From Lonicera japonica (Eukaryota > Streptophyta > Magnoliopsida > Dipsacales > Caprifoliaceae): 64,000 nt of DNA. The translations under genes were made by a program, and so were the position numbers. Every line of letters starts with the position of its first letter. The first letter of the stretch is position 1. Shown in pieces: positions 20,699 through 33,689 of this stretch. The DNA lies in contig CM038467.1 in NCBI GenBank assembly GCA_021464415.1, forward strand, positions 34,751,226-34,815,225. The letters are read 5' to 3'. Below the pieces are notes generated by a model. That model searched no databases. It saw nothing but the letters and a program-made list of their open reading frames with translations, and was not told the DNA's origin.

Positions 20699-23382
20699 GT
20701 AACCCATGCCAACCGCACTATTCATTCTTAAAAATATATATGAAACAATCTCCGCTGTAAAATCTTTTATTAATCCCTTAGATCCATTTGGATTCGTAAA
20801 ATGAGGGTAGATTTGAGATAAGGACTTGAAATATAAATATATTTTTTAGGTTGAAATAAGGATTTGAGATGTATAAATCTCTTTGAATACTAGGATTTGA
20901 TATTTTTGTTTAAAAATCATAACATTTCAAATCTTCAAGTGAGATGTGTTATTTCCAAATCTAAAGCTGGAAAATTAGGTAATTATTTTTTTTTTGGATC
21001 ATTTAATAATAATCATCATTATCATGCATCGACATAGACTAAGGATAATATGAGTCCATAATAAATGAATAATTTATTAACGACTCCAAATATTTTTCTT
21101 TCTAGATTATTTATAGCGTGTACGCCGAGATCAATCATTGATCAGTAAATCAATGACTAATCAATCATGTGATTGACAAGAGAGAAATATACACTTTTCT
21201 ATAATTCATTAAATATGTTATAACATGTGGAGTTGTGTAGAAGCCTACATCTCTGCCGTCTCATACTCTAAATTACCGTGAAATATTCTATTTTTATTCA
21301 GTATTTAACAAACTTTTATGTTTTCAGTATTTAACAAACTGGGGAGACAACAATGGCGGTTGTGTAAATATCTCGTGTGTTCTCATTTCAGTTTTATAAT
21401 TTGTGTTACTCAATAAGCGAACATAATGGTTTCCATTCTCTTGAAAACAATGTTACATGAACCGAAATTTGTGTACAAAATAAGTAATGAAAGGGATTAT
21501 ATGATTATACCCTCGCTAAGGTACAAGTATTTAATGCTTTTTAATACTCATTATGTACAGAAGTATTGGTGCATATATCATCTTTGATATTTTATTGATA
21601 TATTATTGATATTTCATTATGTATTAAAAAAAAAGGTGACTAAATTGACATGATTGAATAAAGTGAATACAATTACAAAAAAAAAAAAAGTTGCTGCGTG
21701 TTGGACTTTGGGGACTTGGATTGTAAATTGGTAACTATTGAAAAAAAAAACTGTTGGAGTGTAAATTGACAACTATCAAATAATAGTATTGCTGCTCATG
21801 GTGGTTATTATAGAAGTGATCGTGGAATATATCATGATGGATTTTCAGGTAATAGTGGTTATCGGGGATTTGGATACTATCGTCACCATGGCCAACCAAA
21901 TTTTTCTGATTATGGACCATCTAGCCATTTCTCTCATTCTTACCCTACAAGTGCCAATTCCTAACGTACTTTATATATTCATTCCTCATCACTGGAGTCC
22001 TTGAATAATGATGATAATTATAATAGTAAATTAGTATTTGACCCACTATTTTAAGGGTCTCTTTACTCAAACCCACTACATTTTTCAAATTAGTATATAA
22101 CCCAAAATTTTGTTTTTAGCCCAGAGACAAACAATACATTTATTATAATTTAATCTAATAATTATTATACAGATATCCGAGTTAAAAACTGAGTGGTCGA
22201 GTTAGCCTTCGAAACCGCGACTTTGAACCATGTTTATTAGGGTTTGTTCTAAACATGTATGTGATGCATCTATTCTTAAATAATGCCAAAATATTTTTGG
22301 ATCATTTAAATTTTTCTTAAGCTTATTTTTAAAGCTTTTAGATGTCTCAATTATATGTTGAAATATGATATATTTTACTTTGGGGCTTTTAAAATTCTGT
22401 ATTTTGAGTGTTAAAATTTTTTGGATGTGGTTCATTGAATTTTTTATTTTTTTTTTAAAGATGCGGTTCTTAGAATTTGTTTTGTTTTGGTATCTGCCTC
22501 TTGTAAGGAGTCAGATGCTACGCAGTAGATACTAATTTTCTTAGCGTAAATATTAGTATCTCTCATCACATATACTAATTTTTAAAACAAAAATATTAGT
22601 ATTTGTGATGTATATATCTATGCCAAGAAATGCTGGTGACAACAAAATATATTGTACTATCTGTTGGTGAAGGACAGCATCTTTTAAATAAAAATTGAAT
22701 TACCGCATCCAAAAAATGTTTGAATATGGAGGCTAAATCCTTTTTTTTTCCTTTTACTTTTTTCCTTTTACTTTTTTCCTTTTATTGAATTATACCGTGT
22801 TTCCCAAAACAAACATGGATATTAACCCCGTTCTGTTTAAATCGATGCACCATTTATAATCCATTATTAATAATACAACTTATTATTTCATTTATATTTG
22901 ATATATTAATTATGTCTTGCAATATAAAAAAAAAACTATTAATTAAACATTCTGAAAAATAAAGTCATACTATAAATTTAAAAAATATGGAGTGATCAGT
23001 AACTACAATAATAGATGGCATATATATATATATATATATATATCTCAGCTATAAATTTGAAAACGATTTGGAAAGTATTGAATGTTTCATTCCATTGGAC
23101 AATTCTTTTTAGAAAAAAATAAAATAAAAAATTGCATATTACGTACTGTATACTGAAAATTAGGCATCAATAACTACAATAATAGATGGCATATATATGA
23201 TATATCAGCTATAAGAGCTAGTGGTTCATTGGGGGCCGAAGGCGGGTTCTCGAACCTTTACAGACCACTTAATAATTTACACTTTTAACAACTTGGTTAA
23301 AACCCGGATTTCAAGTCATGCTTAATTTTTTTTAAAAATAAATAGGTTTTTTGGTTGTTTCCGTATTTGTTTATTTGTTTTT
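20699..23382. other. AT-rich spacer with minor repeats
   Basis: No intact gene. A Gly/Tyr/His-rich open stretch at about 21790-21965 resembles the low-complexity tail of an RNA-binding or Copia gag protein and is probably a fragment. A weak inverted repeat (ATACTAAT and ATTAGTAT) lies at about 22567-22605. A (TA)12 microsatellite is at 23021-23043. A roughly 50-bp segment with AACTACAATAATAGATGG occurs near 23000 and again near 23170. Confidence 0.6.
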
Positions 23383-24224
23383 GTTCTTGTTAGAAAATGG
23401 GTATTAGAAAACACATTTTCTACCATTTTGAGGGCAAAATTGTAATAAGACTTTGCACTCGGATGTGAAAGTTCTTAATATATTCGTGTTCTCCTACGTG
23501 AGTACATTGAAATCGTGTATTTACATGCTCAAAATGGTTAAGTGGTGAATGAGTAATTGTCACTCAAAGTGAGCAAGTTGAAATAGAAAAATGCAATGAA
23601 AGTGGGAAGTCCCACATAGGAAAAGTGGAAAAAATTCTATGGGTTTATAACTAAGTTGATGCCTATGAATGAGGCAAGATAAGGACACAGGCGCAGGGGG
23701 GGGTGCAAATCATGGACCGAAATAAGCCTAGAACAATGGTGGCTCATGTGTGCCCGCACCTGCGGACACGAATGCCGGACCAAAAAGCGAGCCTTGTGCG
23801 GGCTAAGTTTTGAACTCGAGATATTAATTTTTCGATTCTTGTATTTATGATTATTAACCACTTTAATGGTCAGTTTTGAGAATGGCCATTGATTGAATTA
23901 AAAAGGAGATTCTGTCTCATTCCAAAACAACACAACCAAAATTCGATTCATTTCTCTCCATTGAACCTAGCTTGTAGGTTTCCTTCTCCGGTGGTAAGAT
24001 TCTAACGTCTTCAGTTCGTTCAGTGTACCGAGGTGCTTAGGTAACACTTACCGTTTCATCCTGGGAAACAGACGTGTCCGGCAGCCTCCAAGCACTACCG
24101 AGGGACGGCGTAACTGTTTTAAGGAGACTGTGGATATCACAGGACTCGGTTTTAGTGTCGATTTCATTTTGATCATTATCTTGGAATACAGAATTAAATT
24201 CACTATAAAGTTTCTAACAGTTCT
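23383..24224 (+). mobile_element. Solo LTR (Copia-like), 832 bp
   Basis: The LTR (23388-24219) begins TGTTAGAAA and ends TTTCTAACA, a 9-bp perfect terminal inverted repeat. GTTCT flanks both sides (23383-23387 and 24220-24224). No internal region is present, so it is the product of LTR-LTR recombination. The sequence AAGTCCCACATAGG at about 23607 resembles a motif common in plant Copia LTRs. Superfamily assignment is inference. It is G-rich in the middle (a run of eight G at about 23696). Confidence 0.88.
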
Positions 24225-24446
24225 ATCGTGAGGGAATTTGCGGGGATGGGAACAAGAGAACTTGCTTCACGTATAAACAAGTTATTATGTTGGAAAGTAA
24301 TTTTGTAAATTATAAATTAATATTCTAGAATTATTTCTAGAATATTGTATCTAGATTCATGTAGCAAATATCTTGATGCAGTAAATTATGGGTGGTTATA
24401 TTTTCAACCACAAAGCACTTGGTTTCACTCCAATATTTCATTCGGT
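24225..24446. other. Short spacer with perfect hairpin
   Basis: The arms TATTCTAGAA (24321-24330) and TTCTAGAATA (24335-24344) form a perfect inverted repeat with a 4-nt loop. Nothing else noted. Confidence 0.7.
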
Positions 24447-24451
24447 CCTTG

Positions 24452-24647
24452 TATTAGAATATATGTATAGATATGGTATAGGCGTATATATGGTATGGTT
24501 GACTACCACTATGATTCCTAGAATCACGGTATATTATTATTACTTCCATTTATAGCTCATTCCAACGCCATTTAGGGGACCTTGTATTCATTCATCAAAT
24601 ACGACAACATAATTTGTTCTCTTATCTCTTTCCATATTTTGCCAACA
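24452..24647 (+). repeat. 5' LTR of Copia element 2
   Basis: 196 bp, begins TATTAGAATATATG and ends CAACA directly before the primer-binding site. Confidence 0.88.
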
Positions 24648-25100
24648 TGTTATCAGAGCAATACATAATCCATCACAAACCCTAGTCCCGCAACCACCAC
24701 AAATTCTAGTCCCGCATCTACCACAAACCATAGTCCCAGCCAAACAAAATTAGCCTCACAGCCCTAGTCCTAAGCAACCCTAGCCACCACAACCAGAAAA
24801 TTCTAAACCTTTGTACATCCAATACCGACACCTAATAGAACCAAACCTTACACCATCGTCTTAGTATTTAATAGACGATTCCAAATCCATTCAAATCATC
24901 TCGATATAGTCTTCCACGCACTCTCACGCGCCGCTAGAGTAAACCACCCTCCCCCACGTTTTGTCCATGTGCCTTTACAGCCGCTTCTTTTGCCACGTCA
25001 GCCCTATTACCACGTCACCCTTTTATAGACCGCTGACCTAGTTGTCCGCTGACCGTTGTTAGTAGAAACCTAGAAACCCTTCCTGGCATTTTTTGACATT

Positions 25101-25970
25101 TTGAGCACAACCATAGCCTCAGAATTTTTAGATTCAATCTCGATCATTAAGTATTTAGTCTCTCTCAATGGCACTCGACCCGATAACTATGACACACGGT
25201 CTCAACTCATGGAGATGCACATCGCAGAGAAACTGAAATTCTCCTTTATTCAGGGTTCAATCTCAATTCCGAAAGGAGGAACACCAAAATTTGATAAATG
25301 GTACCCAGATAAACAATGACTAAAACGCTGGCTCTTAATGTCAATGCAGCTGAAAATCACTGTCTACGGCGTTCCATGATGGGGCTGATGAACTACATGT
25401 TTTTCTTTGAACCAACGGGCCTTCATTGCCAAACAGGGTGGACAATCACTATCTAAGTTTTATGGGGAGCTGACAGAGATATTCAGCGAGTTGGACCATT
25501 ATGATAAGGTAATTATGGAAATCCCTAATGATGTGGAGTCTTACAAGAGATCAATTCAACGCTTGAGAGTCCACATTTTTCTTGCCGGTTTAGATAAAGA
25601 ACTTAAACAGATTCGGGGAAAGATTTTGAGAAAGGATCCGGTTCCATAACTAGAAGAGGTATATGCCCTGGTTCATCGAGAAGCTCTTTGACAACAAATA
25701 ATGAACCCCACGACAGACACTGCAGCTATGGTAGCCCGTAATAAAGCCTCTTCCAATTCCAATTAGCGAAATTTAGAGAAACGATCCAGCTCTAGTAACC
25801 AGCCAAATGACTTTCGGGGTTCAACCTCCAAATACCCCCAATGCTTTGTCTGTGGACTTACGGTACACTCGAAAAAGGGTTGCAATAAAATCATTGGCTA
25901 TCTGTGTTAGTGGAAGAATTCTCGCAATCGCATGACAGGTCAGACCACAGAAGGAGGTAACAAATAGGCC
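25101..25970 (+). pseudogene. Copia element 2 gag remnant
   Basis: The open stretches at 25101-25319 and 25407-25649 encode a Copia gag domain. A zinc knuckle C-X2-C-X4-H-X4-C follows at about 25847-25890. At least six stops interrupt the region, and no ATG starts it in frame. Confidence 0.8.
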
Positions 25971-27400
25971 TCGAGCTTACTCACCACCACAGGTACATCA
26001 AGTGAGGCTTTATATTTTGTCTCTATTTTGAATAATACATAGGCAATTGATTATGGTGCCACTGATCATATGACATCTAATTCAAAAATGATTACTCTAA
26101 CCCCATTATCGCAGACCTTTGTTTCCACAATCAATGGTGCTTCAGTTCCTGTAGTAGGAAAATGATCAATCAATCTATCAAACACGCTGAACCTAAGCTC
26201 CATTTTAGTAGTACCATCCTTAGATTATAATATATTACCTGTTGCTCAAATAACTAATGCCTTACACTGTGTTGTCATCTTTTAGCCTTCTTATTGTGTT
26301 TTTAAGGATATTTAGACGAAGAAGACGATTAGTTATGGCGTTAGGCGAGAAAAATTGTACTACCTGGACCTATAGTTAAAAAGCACAAATTGCTTGCACA
26401 AGGCCTTGAATACTAGTACCTCTCTAAAAAAGATTGCTGATGAACTTTGGTTATGGCACCATCGATTAGGACACGCATCGTTTGGTTACTTAAAGAAACT
26501 ATTTCCCCGTTTAGTTAATAAAGTTGATTCTTCTGTTTTTCATTTTGCGATTTATGAATTGGCTAAAAGTCATCGTACTTCCTTTAAACCTTCATTGAAT
26601 AAAAGTTTAGTTTCATTTATGATAATTAATTCTGATGTATGGGGCCCATCTCACATTTCTTCTTTAAGTGGTATACGATGATTGTTACATTTATTGATGA
26701 TTGCACTTGAATGACGTGGGTTTGTCCCATGAAATCAAAAATTGAAGTTAGTAGTTTGTTTTAGGGATTCCATAAACATATCAGTACGCAGTATAACGCT
26801 ACTATTCAAGTTCTTCGAAATGATAATAGTGGTGAATATTTGAGTACAGAGTTACAGGCATACTTCAAACTCCATGGGATTATTCATTATAATAAATGTC
26901 CTTATACTCCTCAACAGAATGTGGTTGCCAAACGAAAAAAATCATCATTTATTGAAAATAGTCCAGGCATCACTGATCGGCGTAAAAACACCAACCTCGT
27001 ATTAGGGTGAGGCACTCTTCTTGGCTGCTTATTTAGTAAACCGCATCCCCTCAGCTGTACTTGATTTTCAGACACCCTTAGAAGTCTTAACTAAGTTTGT
27101 CTCAGCTCCTACTATGTCAAATCTTCCTCCCTGGGTGTTTAGATGTGTTACATTTTTCCACTTACTAAAGTAACAACGGTACAAGCTTGACCCTCGCATT
27201 ATCAAGTGCATCTTTGTAGGGTATGCATCTTCTCAGAAGGGGTATCAGTGTTATCATCCTCCCACACGAAAACTGTATGTCACCATGGATGTGACATTTC
27301 ATGAAGAAACTATGTACTTTCACCGAGCTGAACATCAAGGGGAGCAAAAGTTCAATTATTTGGAAATATCAATAAGGAAGAAATAAGTTCAATAGAGGTA
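25971..27400 (+). pseudogene. Copia element 2 protease and integrase remnant
   Basis: A protease-like D-Y-G-A-T-D-H-M motif (normally D-S-G-A) lies at about 26047. A GAG-pre-integrase W-H-H-R-L-G-H-A motif falls in the frame 26394-26681. Integrase-like segments around 26640-27100 are shredded by stops. Confidence 0.8.
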
Positions 27401-27619
27401 GTTCCAAAGTTGACTTCGAGTTCAGCACCTACAGCAGAGACAACTAAAATCATGTTATCCCCTGATATGAAAACAGCATAAACCTTTTCGAGTAAAGTCA
27501 TACTGTCTCCGTCTCAGCCTAACGCAAACAAAAAATTATCCACTTCAAATATCCTTAAAATTGAGGTCTCCTAGGTATCATATTCTTCTATTCCTATAAA
27601 GCAGCTTCCTAACCGAGCA

Positions 27620-29296
27620 AATAGAGGTGTACCTAAGCCCACATATGACACAGGCTGTACCAGTAAAGCCAAGTATTCTATGTGTAATTATGTGTCTTAT
27701 GATCGGTTTACTACATCTAACAAATACTTTGTCAATCAATTATCTTATGTATCTATTCCTAACAATGTTCAAGAAGCCTTATGTAATCCTAAGTGAAACT
27801 CAACAATGGATGAGGAGATAAAGTCCTTGTTGAAAAATGACATGGGAATTGACCAAATTACCAGTAGGAAAAAAAAAGGTGGATTGCAAGTGGGTGTACA
27901 TTGTGAAATTTAAAGCATATGGAACAATGGAAAGATTTAAAGTGAGACTGGTTACAAAAGGCTACACACAGACACATGGAATTGATTATCTGGAGACATT
28001 TGCGCCTGTGGCAAAGATTAATACTGTGTAGGTGTTACTCTCACTAGCTGCAAACTTGGGCTGGTCTCTACAATAGTTCGATGTAAAAAATGCCTTCTTA
28101 CATGGGGAGTTAGAGGATGAGGTGTATATGGAGTTCTCACATGAATATAAGATCCCATTTGAGCATACGAATAAAGACTGCAAGTCGAAAAAATATTTGT
28201 ACAGACTAAAACAATCCACAGAGCCTGGTTTGGGAGATTCGCGAGATCGATGCGAAAGTTTGGTTATAGTCAGAGTAATTTAGGTCATACTTTATTTTTG
28301 AAGAAAATTCATGAAAAGATTACGGCACTTATCGTTTATGTAGATAACATGGTGCTCACAGGAAACGACCCTCGAGAACAACAGGTATTGAAGAAACTCT
28401 TATCTCAGGAGTTTGAGATGAAAGACCTTGAGAACTTGAAGTATTTTTTGGGAATCGAGGTGTCTAGATAATCAAAAGGCATCTTCCTTTCTTAAAGAAA
28501 GTATGCCCAAAACTTACTAAGTGAAATTGGAATGTTCGCTTATCAACCGTCAGAGACTCCTATGGAGGAAGGATTGAAGTTAGAGGTCGAAACAGATCAA
28601 GTACCCGTCGATAAAGGGCATTATCAGAGATTGGTGGGAAGATTGATGTATCTAGCATATAAAAGGCCTGATATATCATATGCATTTAGTATTGTCAGTC
28701 AATTCATGCATAATCTAGGGGAGAAGCATATCCAGGTAGTTATAATGATTATCAGTTATCTCAAAGCAGCTCTTGGAAATGGTATTATGTTCTAGGAAAA
28801 TGAAAATTTCCTGAAGGTTGGAAGATACACTGATGCTAATTGGGCAGGTAATATATGTGACAGAAGGTCTACATCAGGGTACTTCACATGTGTAGGAGGA
28901 AACTTGGTCACTTGGAGGAATAAGAAGCAAAATGTAGTATCAAAATCAAGAGCAAACGCAGAATATTAAGGAATGGCAGTTGGTATTCAAGAGTTATTAT
29001 AGTTGAAACTACTATTGACAGATCTTGGTTTTCCTCCGAAAGAAGCCATGGTGCTATATTCTGACAACAAGGCAGCATGTGATAAAGCACACAATCTAAT
29101 TCAACATGATAGAACAAAGCATGTTGAAGTGGATAGGTTCTTCATCAAAAAGAAGTTAGAAGATAAAGTTATTTATGTTCCTTATGTACGCTCTAAAGAT
29201 CAGTTAGCTGACATACTCACCAAGGCCGTGACACGGAAGATATTCGTGAAGCTGATTAGCAAATTGGGCATGTTTGATATAAGCATGCCTACTTGA
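27620..29296 (+). pseudogene. Copia element 2 reverse transcriptase and RNase H remnant
   Basis: RT begins near 27837 with D-C-K-W-V-Y and R-L-V-T-K-G-Y. The catalytic box reads Y-V-D-N at about 28338, a loss of the second Asp. RNase H is recognisable from 28800 (Y-T-D-A-N-W-A-G) to an A-D-I-L-T-K-A tail near 29210. Multiple stops lie between open pieces 27837-28031, 28250-28471, 28532-28795 and 29003-29296. Confidence 0.85.
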
Positions 29297-29303
29297 GGGG
29301 GAG

Positions 29304-29481
29304 TATTATAATATATGTATATATATGGTATAGTTGACTACCACTATGATTCATAGAATCATGGGATATTATTATTACTTCCATGTATAGCTCATTCCAT
29401 CCCTATTTAACGGACCTTGTATTCATTCATCAAATACGACAATATAATTCATTATCTTATCTCTTTTTTTATTCGTCAACA
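29304..29481 (+). repeat. 3' LTR of Copia element 2
   Basis: 178 bp, preceded by GAGGGGGAG and followed by the CCTTG duplication. Confidence 0.88.
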
Positions 29482-29486
29482 CCTTG

Positions 29487-30170
29487 AAAATTGAGTAGGG
29501 TGCCTATTATTCGGTTTTTGAGTATACGTTTGACAATGCCTTATTTGACCCCTAAACATTGAGCATGTGCGCGTATACTCAGCCCTCAAAAATCGAATAA
29601 CAGACATCTTACCCAGTTCTTAATGATCGAATAAAAGTGAGAGTGGAACCAAGTGTTTTTGTAGGCTGGAAATATAAAGCCCCCAAATTATTCATGAATG
29701 CAATTAGAAAATATCTTGTAATTGAAATAGTTGGAAATCTACATTTTCTCTTGTAACTTATAAATAAATGCATTTGTAAGCATTGTATGATGTAAGAAAG
29801 TAAAGAAAAAATCGAGTACAGTGTTAGAGAAAAATTATAAGAGTGTTATGTAAAAGAAAATAGTCTAACTAAATAGTCTTAAGAAAAAATTAATATAGAA
29901 GAAAATATTTTTGTGTCACTCTTCTACTTCTACTTCTTGAAAGCCCAACACTTCACTGCATTAACGATTTTTTACATACATTTATACATGATAACTCACG
30001 CGTTAAGTACTTTGAGCATGCATGATTTTCTTTCAAAGCCAAACCAACAAGGCATGCTATATAATATAGTAATTTTATCTTCGTACCAACCCGTATGTCA
30101 TTTAATTGTTAAACCTTCCATTCATCATTTCTTGTGTGTTAGTTCCCACTTGCAGGAAGTATTTGGATAA
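29487..30170. other. Spacer with inverted repeat and LTR-like sequence
   Basis: Imperfect inverted arms of about 30 bp at roughly 29498-29527 and 29588-29618 (GGTTTTTGAGTATACG against CGTATACTC...CTCAAAAATC) could be a small MITE. From 29690 to 29850 the sequence resembles the promoter/leader of a Copia LTR (TATAAATAAATG) but no ends were found. No gene seen. Confidence 0.45.
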
Positions 30171-30900
30171 GTAGCACCCCAAACGCCCTTAAGTTGGTGT
30201 ACAGCAAGTGTGGGATTGATCATAGAATGACAAAGATCGATCCTACACTTGGGAAATATAGCTGATCAAGCCAGTGTACTTCTTAGTAGTTGTAAGATCG
30301 ATCTTAGCCCTAAGATACATCTTATGGTGTGGGAAATTTGAATAGATTCAACCATTTGTAGTTTTCACCAACTCCAAGATGGGTATTAACACCAAGATCG
30401 ATCTTAGCACCAAGATCAGTCTTACACTTTGGAAATTACGGGCAAAACCAATTAGTGTACTTTTTTCCAGCCCCAAAATCGATATTATGTCCAAGATCAA
30501 TCTTTTGCATCAGGGCAGATCGGGTTTGACTAACTTTTGGCCTAATTTTAACACCTAAGATCCCCAAACTCAAACCATTTTAATTTGTCCCATATACTTG
30601 GTACACTCTTGAGAACAAATCTATAGAGAAAGAGAAAGAGAATAGGTTTGTGGGGGCTTTTGAAAGATTTCACCTTGGATTTCAAGATTTGGCTAGAATG
30701 GCTCTTAGTGCATCTTGTCCATCATTAGAGCTTGAAAGGAGCTTTAGGTTCTTGGAGTCTAGCATTCAATCTTTCAAATCAACATTCAGTCCTAGTTGCT
30801 AGAGCTTCATAGATGTGGAAACACTAGTACCTAAACTTTTGGCTAAGTTATACTCATTACAAGTATGTAACCCACGTGATGCGTTGGCATTTTAATTAAC
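30171..30900. repeat. Probable decayed LTR with dispersed AAGATCGATCTT palindromes
   Basis: The 12-bp palindrome AAGATCGATCTT occurs intact twice (about 30285 and 30401). Near variants occur at about 30225, 30410, 30470 and 30495, each followed by similar words such as CACTTGGGAAAT. The 3' part (30600-30800) looks like a transcribed leader. No TSD or ends identified, so calling it an LTR is inference. Confidence 0.4.
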
Positions 30901-31283
30901 GGAATATGTAAATGTTTCAAATTATATAAATATAAAAAATATAATGTATAATTATAAACAAAAATAGTCATGTAAAAAAACCATGTAATGTAACTATAAA
31001 AATATAAAGGTAAATTAATTACAAATAAGCAAGTAATTCAACAACCCAATTATATAAAATAAAAATAAAAATAAAAATTGATATGTATAAAAAGACTTTT
31101 GAATTAGTGCAAAATAACTAATATACCTAGTTGAGAGAAAATGATAGAATTATAAATAGAGAGAAGTTAAGCACATATATATTATCATAATTAAAGGAAG
31201 ACAAAATAGTTATAAAAGTAATTAAAGATTGCATTAATTGCTATATATATATTGCACTAATTGCTATACTTCCTTCATTTTTC

Positions 31284-31326
<43 letters not shown>

Positions 31327-33200
31327 CGGCAACTATTATAGCAATTAATAAGAGAGAGAGTATTGATTCTTCTACTATTAAGTATGCTATTATTACGGTA
31401 ATTATTATAGCAATTAATAAGAAAGAGAGTATTACTTCCTCTACAATACTATTATAGTATATGATAACTATAATTTAATGTTGCAACAAGAATCCCTACT
31501 TGCATTTATCTATATTACAAGATTCACTTAAACCCACTTGGATGTAAATGATAACGACCGATAGACTTTGCTATAAGGATGTAAAATGGATTAACTGTGT
31601 GTTTTATTCAAGAATTTGAAATAGTATCACCTAGTATTGGTATTGATAAATTCTTGAAGCTATTGGTTATACACGTGTGCATTATATGGTTATTAAGATT
31701 ATTGTAATTATTTCGATATTTCGGACACTTATGGTCCATGCGGGGTGGGGGGACTTGGCCATTGAGACTACATATCCTGGTCTAATAAAGGGACCTCGAT
31801 ATACAAGCGACATACCTTGCGGTCCTGCTAGAGGGACCCAACCTTAGTGGTTACATACCTCATGTCTGTGGAAGGCTAATGGCCTAATGTGTAGGTGGTT
31901 TCGTAGGGGGACTGTATTGCTGCAATGATATAGCCTTGGTGGCTATGCATAGTAGTTGAGAAATTTTATACGAGTAATTACAGTTTGATTCGATAGTATT
32001 GAGATAAGTTCCTATGAGTTTTTTATACTCAGGTTGGGAACCATGTTGAGTGCATGGCATCGTGTTTATTTTATACTCATGGAATAAATAATTACTTTCG
32101 ACATGCAACTGGACATATTTATTTAACACAAAATAATGATAGTGATAGTTCAGTATGTATATTACTTATGTTAGCCACACTATATATGTCAATTTTTATG
32201 TCAGATATATATCCCTCTAAATCATTAATTTTGAAAAAATCTCACCCAATACTTCCTCGTCAGCCATCGAAACAAAATCGAGAACTATTTTTCCTTTAAC
32301 AAAGCTTCCCTGTCATACGCATATAAATGGTATCACCTAGAAACTTATTTTGATCCTCCTAAACCAACAATCCTCTTTTTTTAATGAATAACTTATACGG
32401 ATATATGACGATGCTAGTTGGTCTAAAATATTTCAAGCTTGTGCAAGGGAAAAAAATTGGGATAAAGCAAATATTTGTAGCACTTTTTTTTATAACTTTA
32501 GTATAAGCAATCACCAACCCTTGTCTTCCAATCCGAGACCTACTAGTCTTGTTTACGTCATGCAAAAATGCCTCGATAAGATAATGAAGTGTGTCAAAAA
32601 CTTAAATATATATTACTACACTGCATATGTTTCGGAGCATATTTTACAAAAAAAATATAGCATCTTAATGCATTTGCTTCATAGTAACAATAGTTGAAAC
32701 ATCGATATAGAATCAATCTTTTTATACATTTGCATTTTTATGCATTTCCTTTTACTTTTTTACTTATCAAAACTCTGATAAAAATCATTTATAAAACCAG
32801 AAGAAGTTAGTCCATTATCGTCTGGATAGAAACAAGTTTGAATCAATCTTTATACATTTCCTTTTACTTTTTTTCTTTTTTGCTTATCAAAACCCTGATA
32901 AAAATCATTTGTAAAATTAGAATAAGTTAGTCCATTATTGTCGGGATAAAATAAAGTTTTCAAAACCCGGATTGACAAATCTTACTTAGGAATTAAACTT
33001 GGATATATTATGTCTTCCATATAGAATGTAATGTATCTGATACGCTCTTCTCAGGAGCTTAATTCCATATCAAATCAATTTCGATAAGATCTGATATTTT
33101 TTAAATTAACCAAACAAGATAATTAATATTATTATATAAGGAAACAATACCGAATCAATCTCAGGATTTCAAAACAGATAAGATAAACTTTTGTAAGTAG
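30901..33200. other. AT-rich spacer with tandem repeats
   Basis: No gene seen. A (TAA)n microsatellite lies at 31286-31322. A 71-bp imperfect tandem duplication follows at about 31318-31460 (containing TATAGCAATTAATAAGA). A roughly 126-bp imperfect tandem duplication lies at about 32709-32960 (containing TTAGTCCATTAT). The short ORFs here have no recognisable domains. Confidence 0.6.
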
Positions 33201-33229
33201 TAATTAGACTTTGACAAAACCAAACATCA

Positions 33230-33680
33230 AATCACGGAATACAATGTTTTCATCTCTTTTCCCATTTTTTCTAAAACGAGGTTTTCATGAGATATTTTCA
33301 TAAAGTAGCAGAATATCAGTAAAAGCATCCATCTTTTGCAACATAGAATAAACATATAAGACTACTAGAGATCGAATGGGCAAATGGGTGCTTAACACCT
33401 TCCCAATCCGTAATAAAGTTCCCCAGTCCTAGAGAATCCTGATTTTGTAGACAAACGTGAAAGGAAAAGGCTTATATGTAGGTTTTTCCCCTATACAACT
33501 CTTTTGTCAACTTTCTCATAAAACGTACTAGCGATTCTAAACAAACCCTCATGTATCTAGAATAGGATAGTAGAATGCACGATATGAATTGTCACCATAT
33601 AGAAGCAACTGAATCAACGAAACTTCTTTCGATGTTTCAGACCCCCAAACTAGAGGTTGAGACCCTGGGGTTCCATTTGT
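33230..33680 (-). repeat. Remnant of an Ogre/Tat-like LTR, minus strand
   Basis: The reverse complement at about 33365-33430 contains GGGAAGGTGTTAAGCACCC, one base from a motif in the Ogre-like LTR at 36885-36903. Flanking words also resemble it. The ends are lost. Confidence 0.55.
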
Positions 33681-33689
33681 TGATTCTCA

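Larger units (their letters stand above)
24447..29486 (+). mobile_element. Old Copia LTR retrotransposon (element 2)
   Basis: The LTRs are 24452-24647 (196 bp) and 29304-29481 (178 bp). Both begin TATTA and end CAACA, and CCTTG flanks both sides (24447-24451 and 29482-29486). A primer site TGTTATCAGAGCA at 24648 is one change from the usual tRNA-Met site. The polypurine tract GAGGGGGAG ends at 29303. A 17-18-bp indel separates the LTRs. Gag through RNase H are recognisable in Copia order but stops occur throughout. Confidence 0.92.

Noticed and set aside
23696..23703. Run of eight G considered as a polypurine tract of a full element
   Set aside because: It lies in the middle of a solo LTR with no second LTR or internal region.
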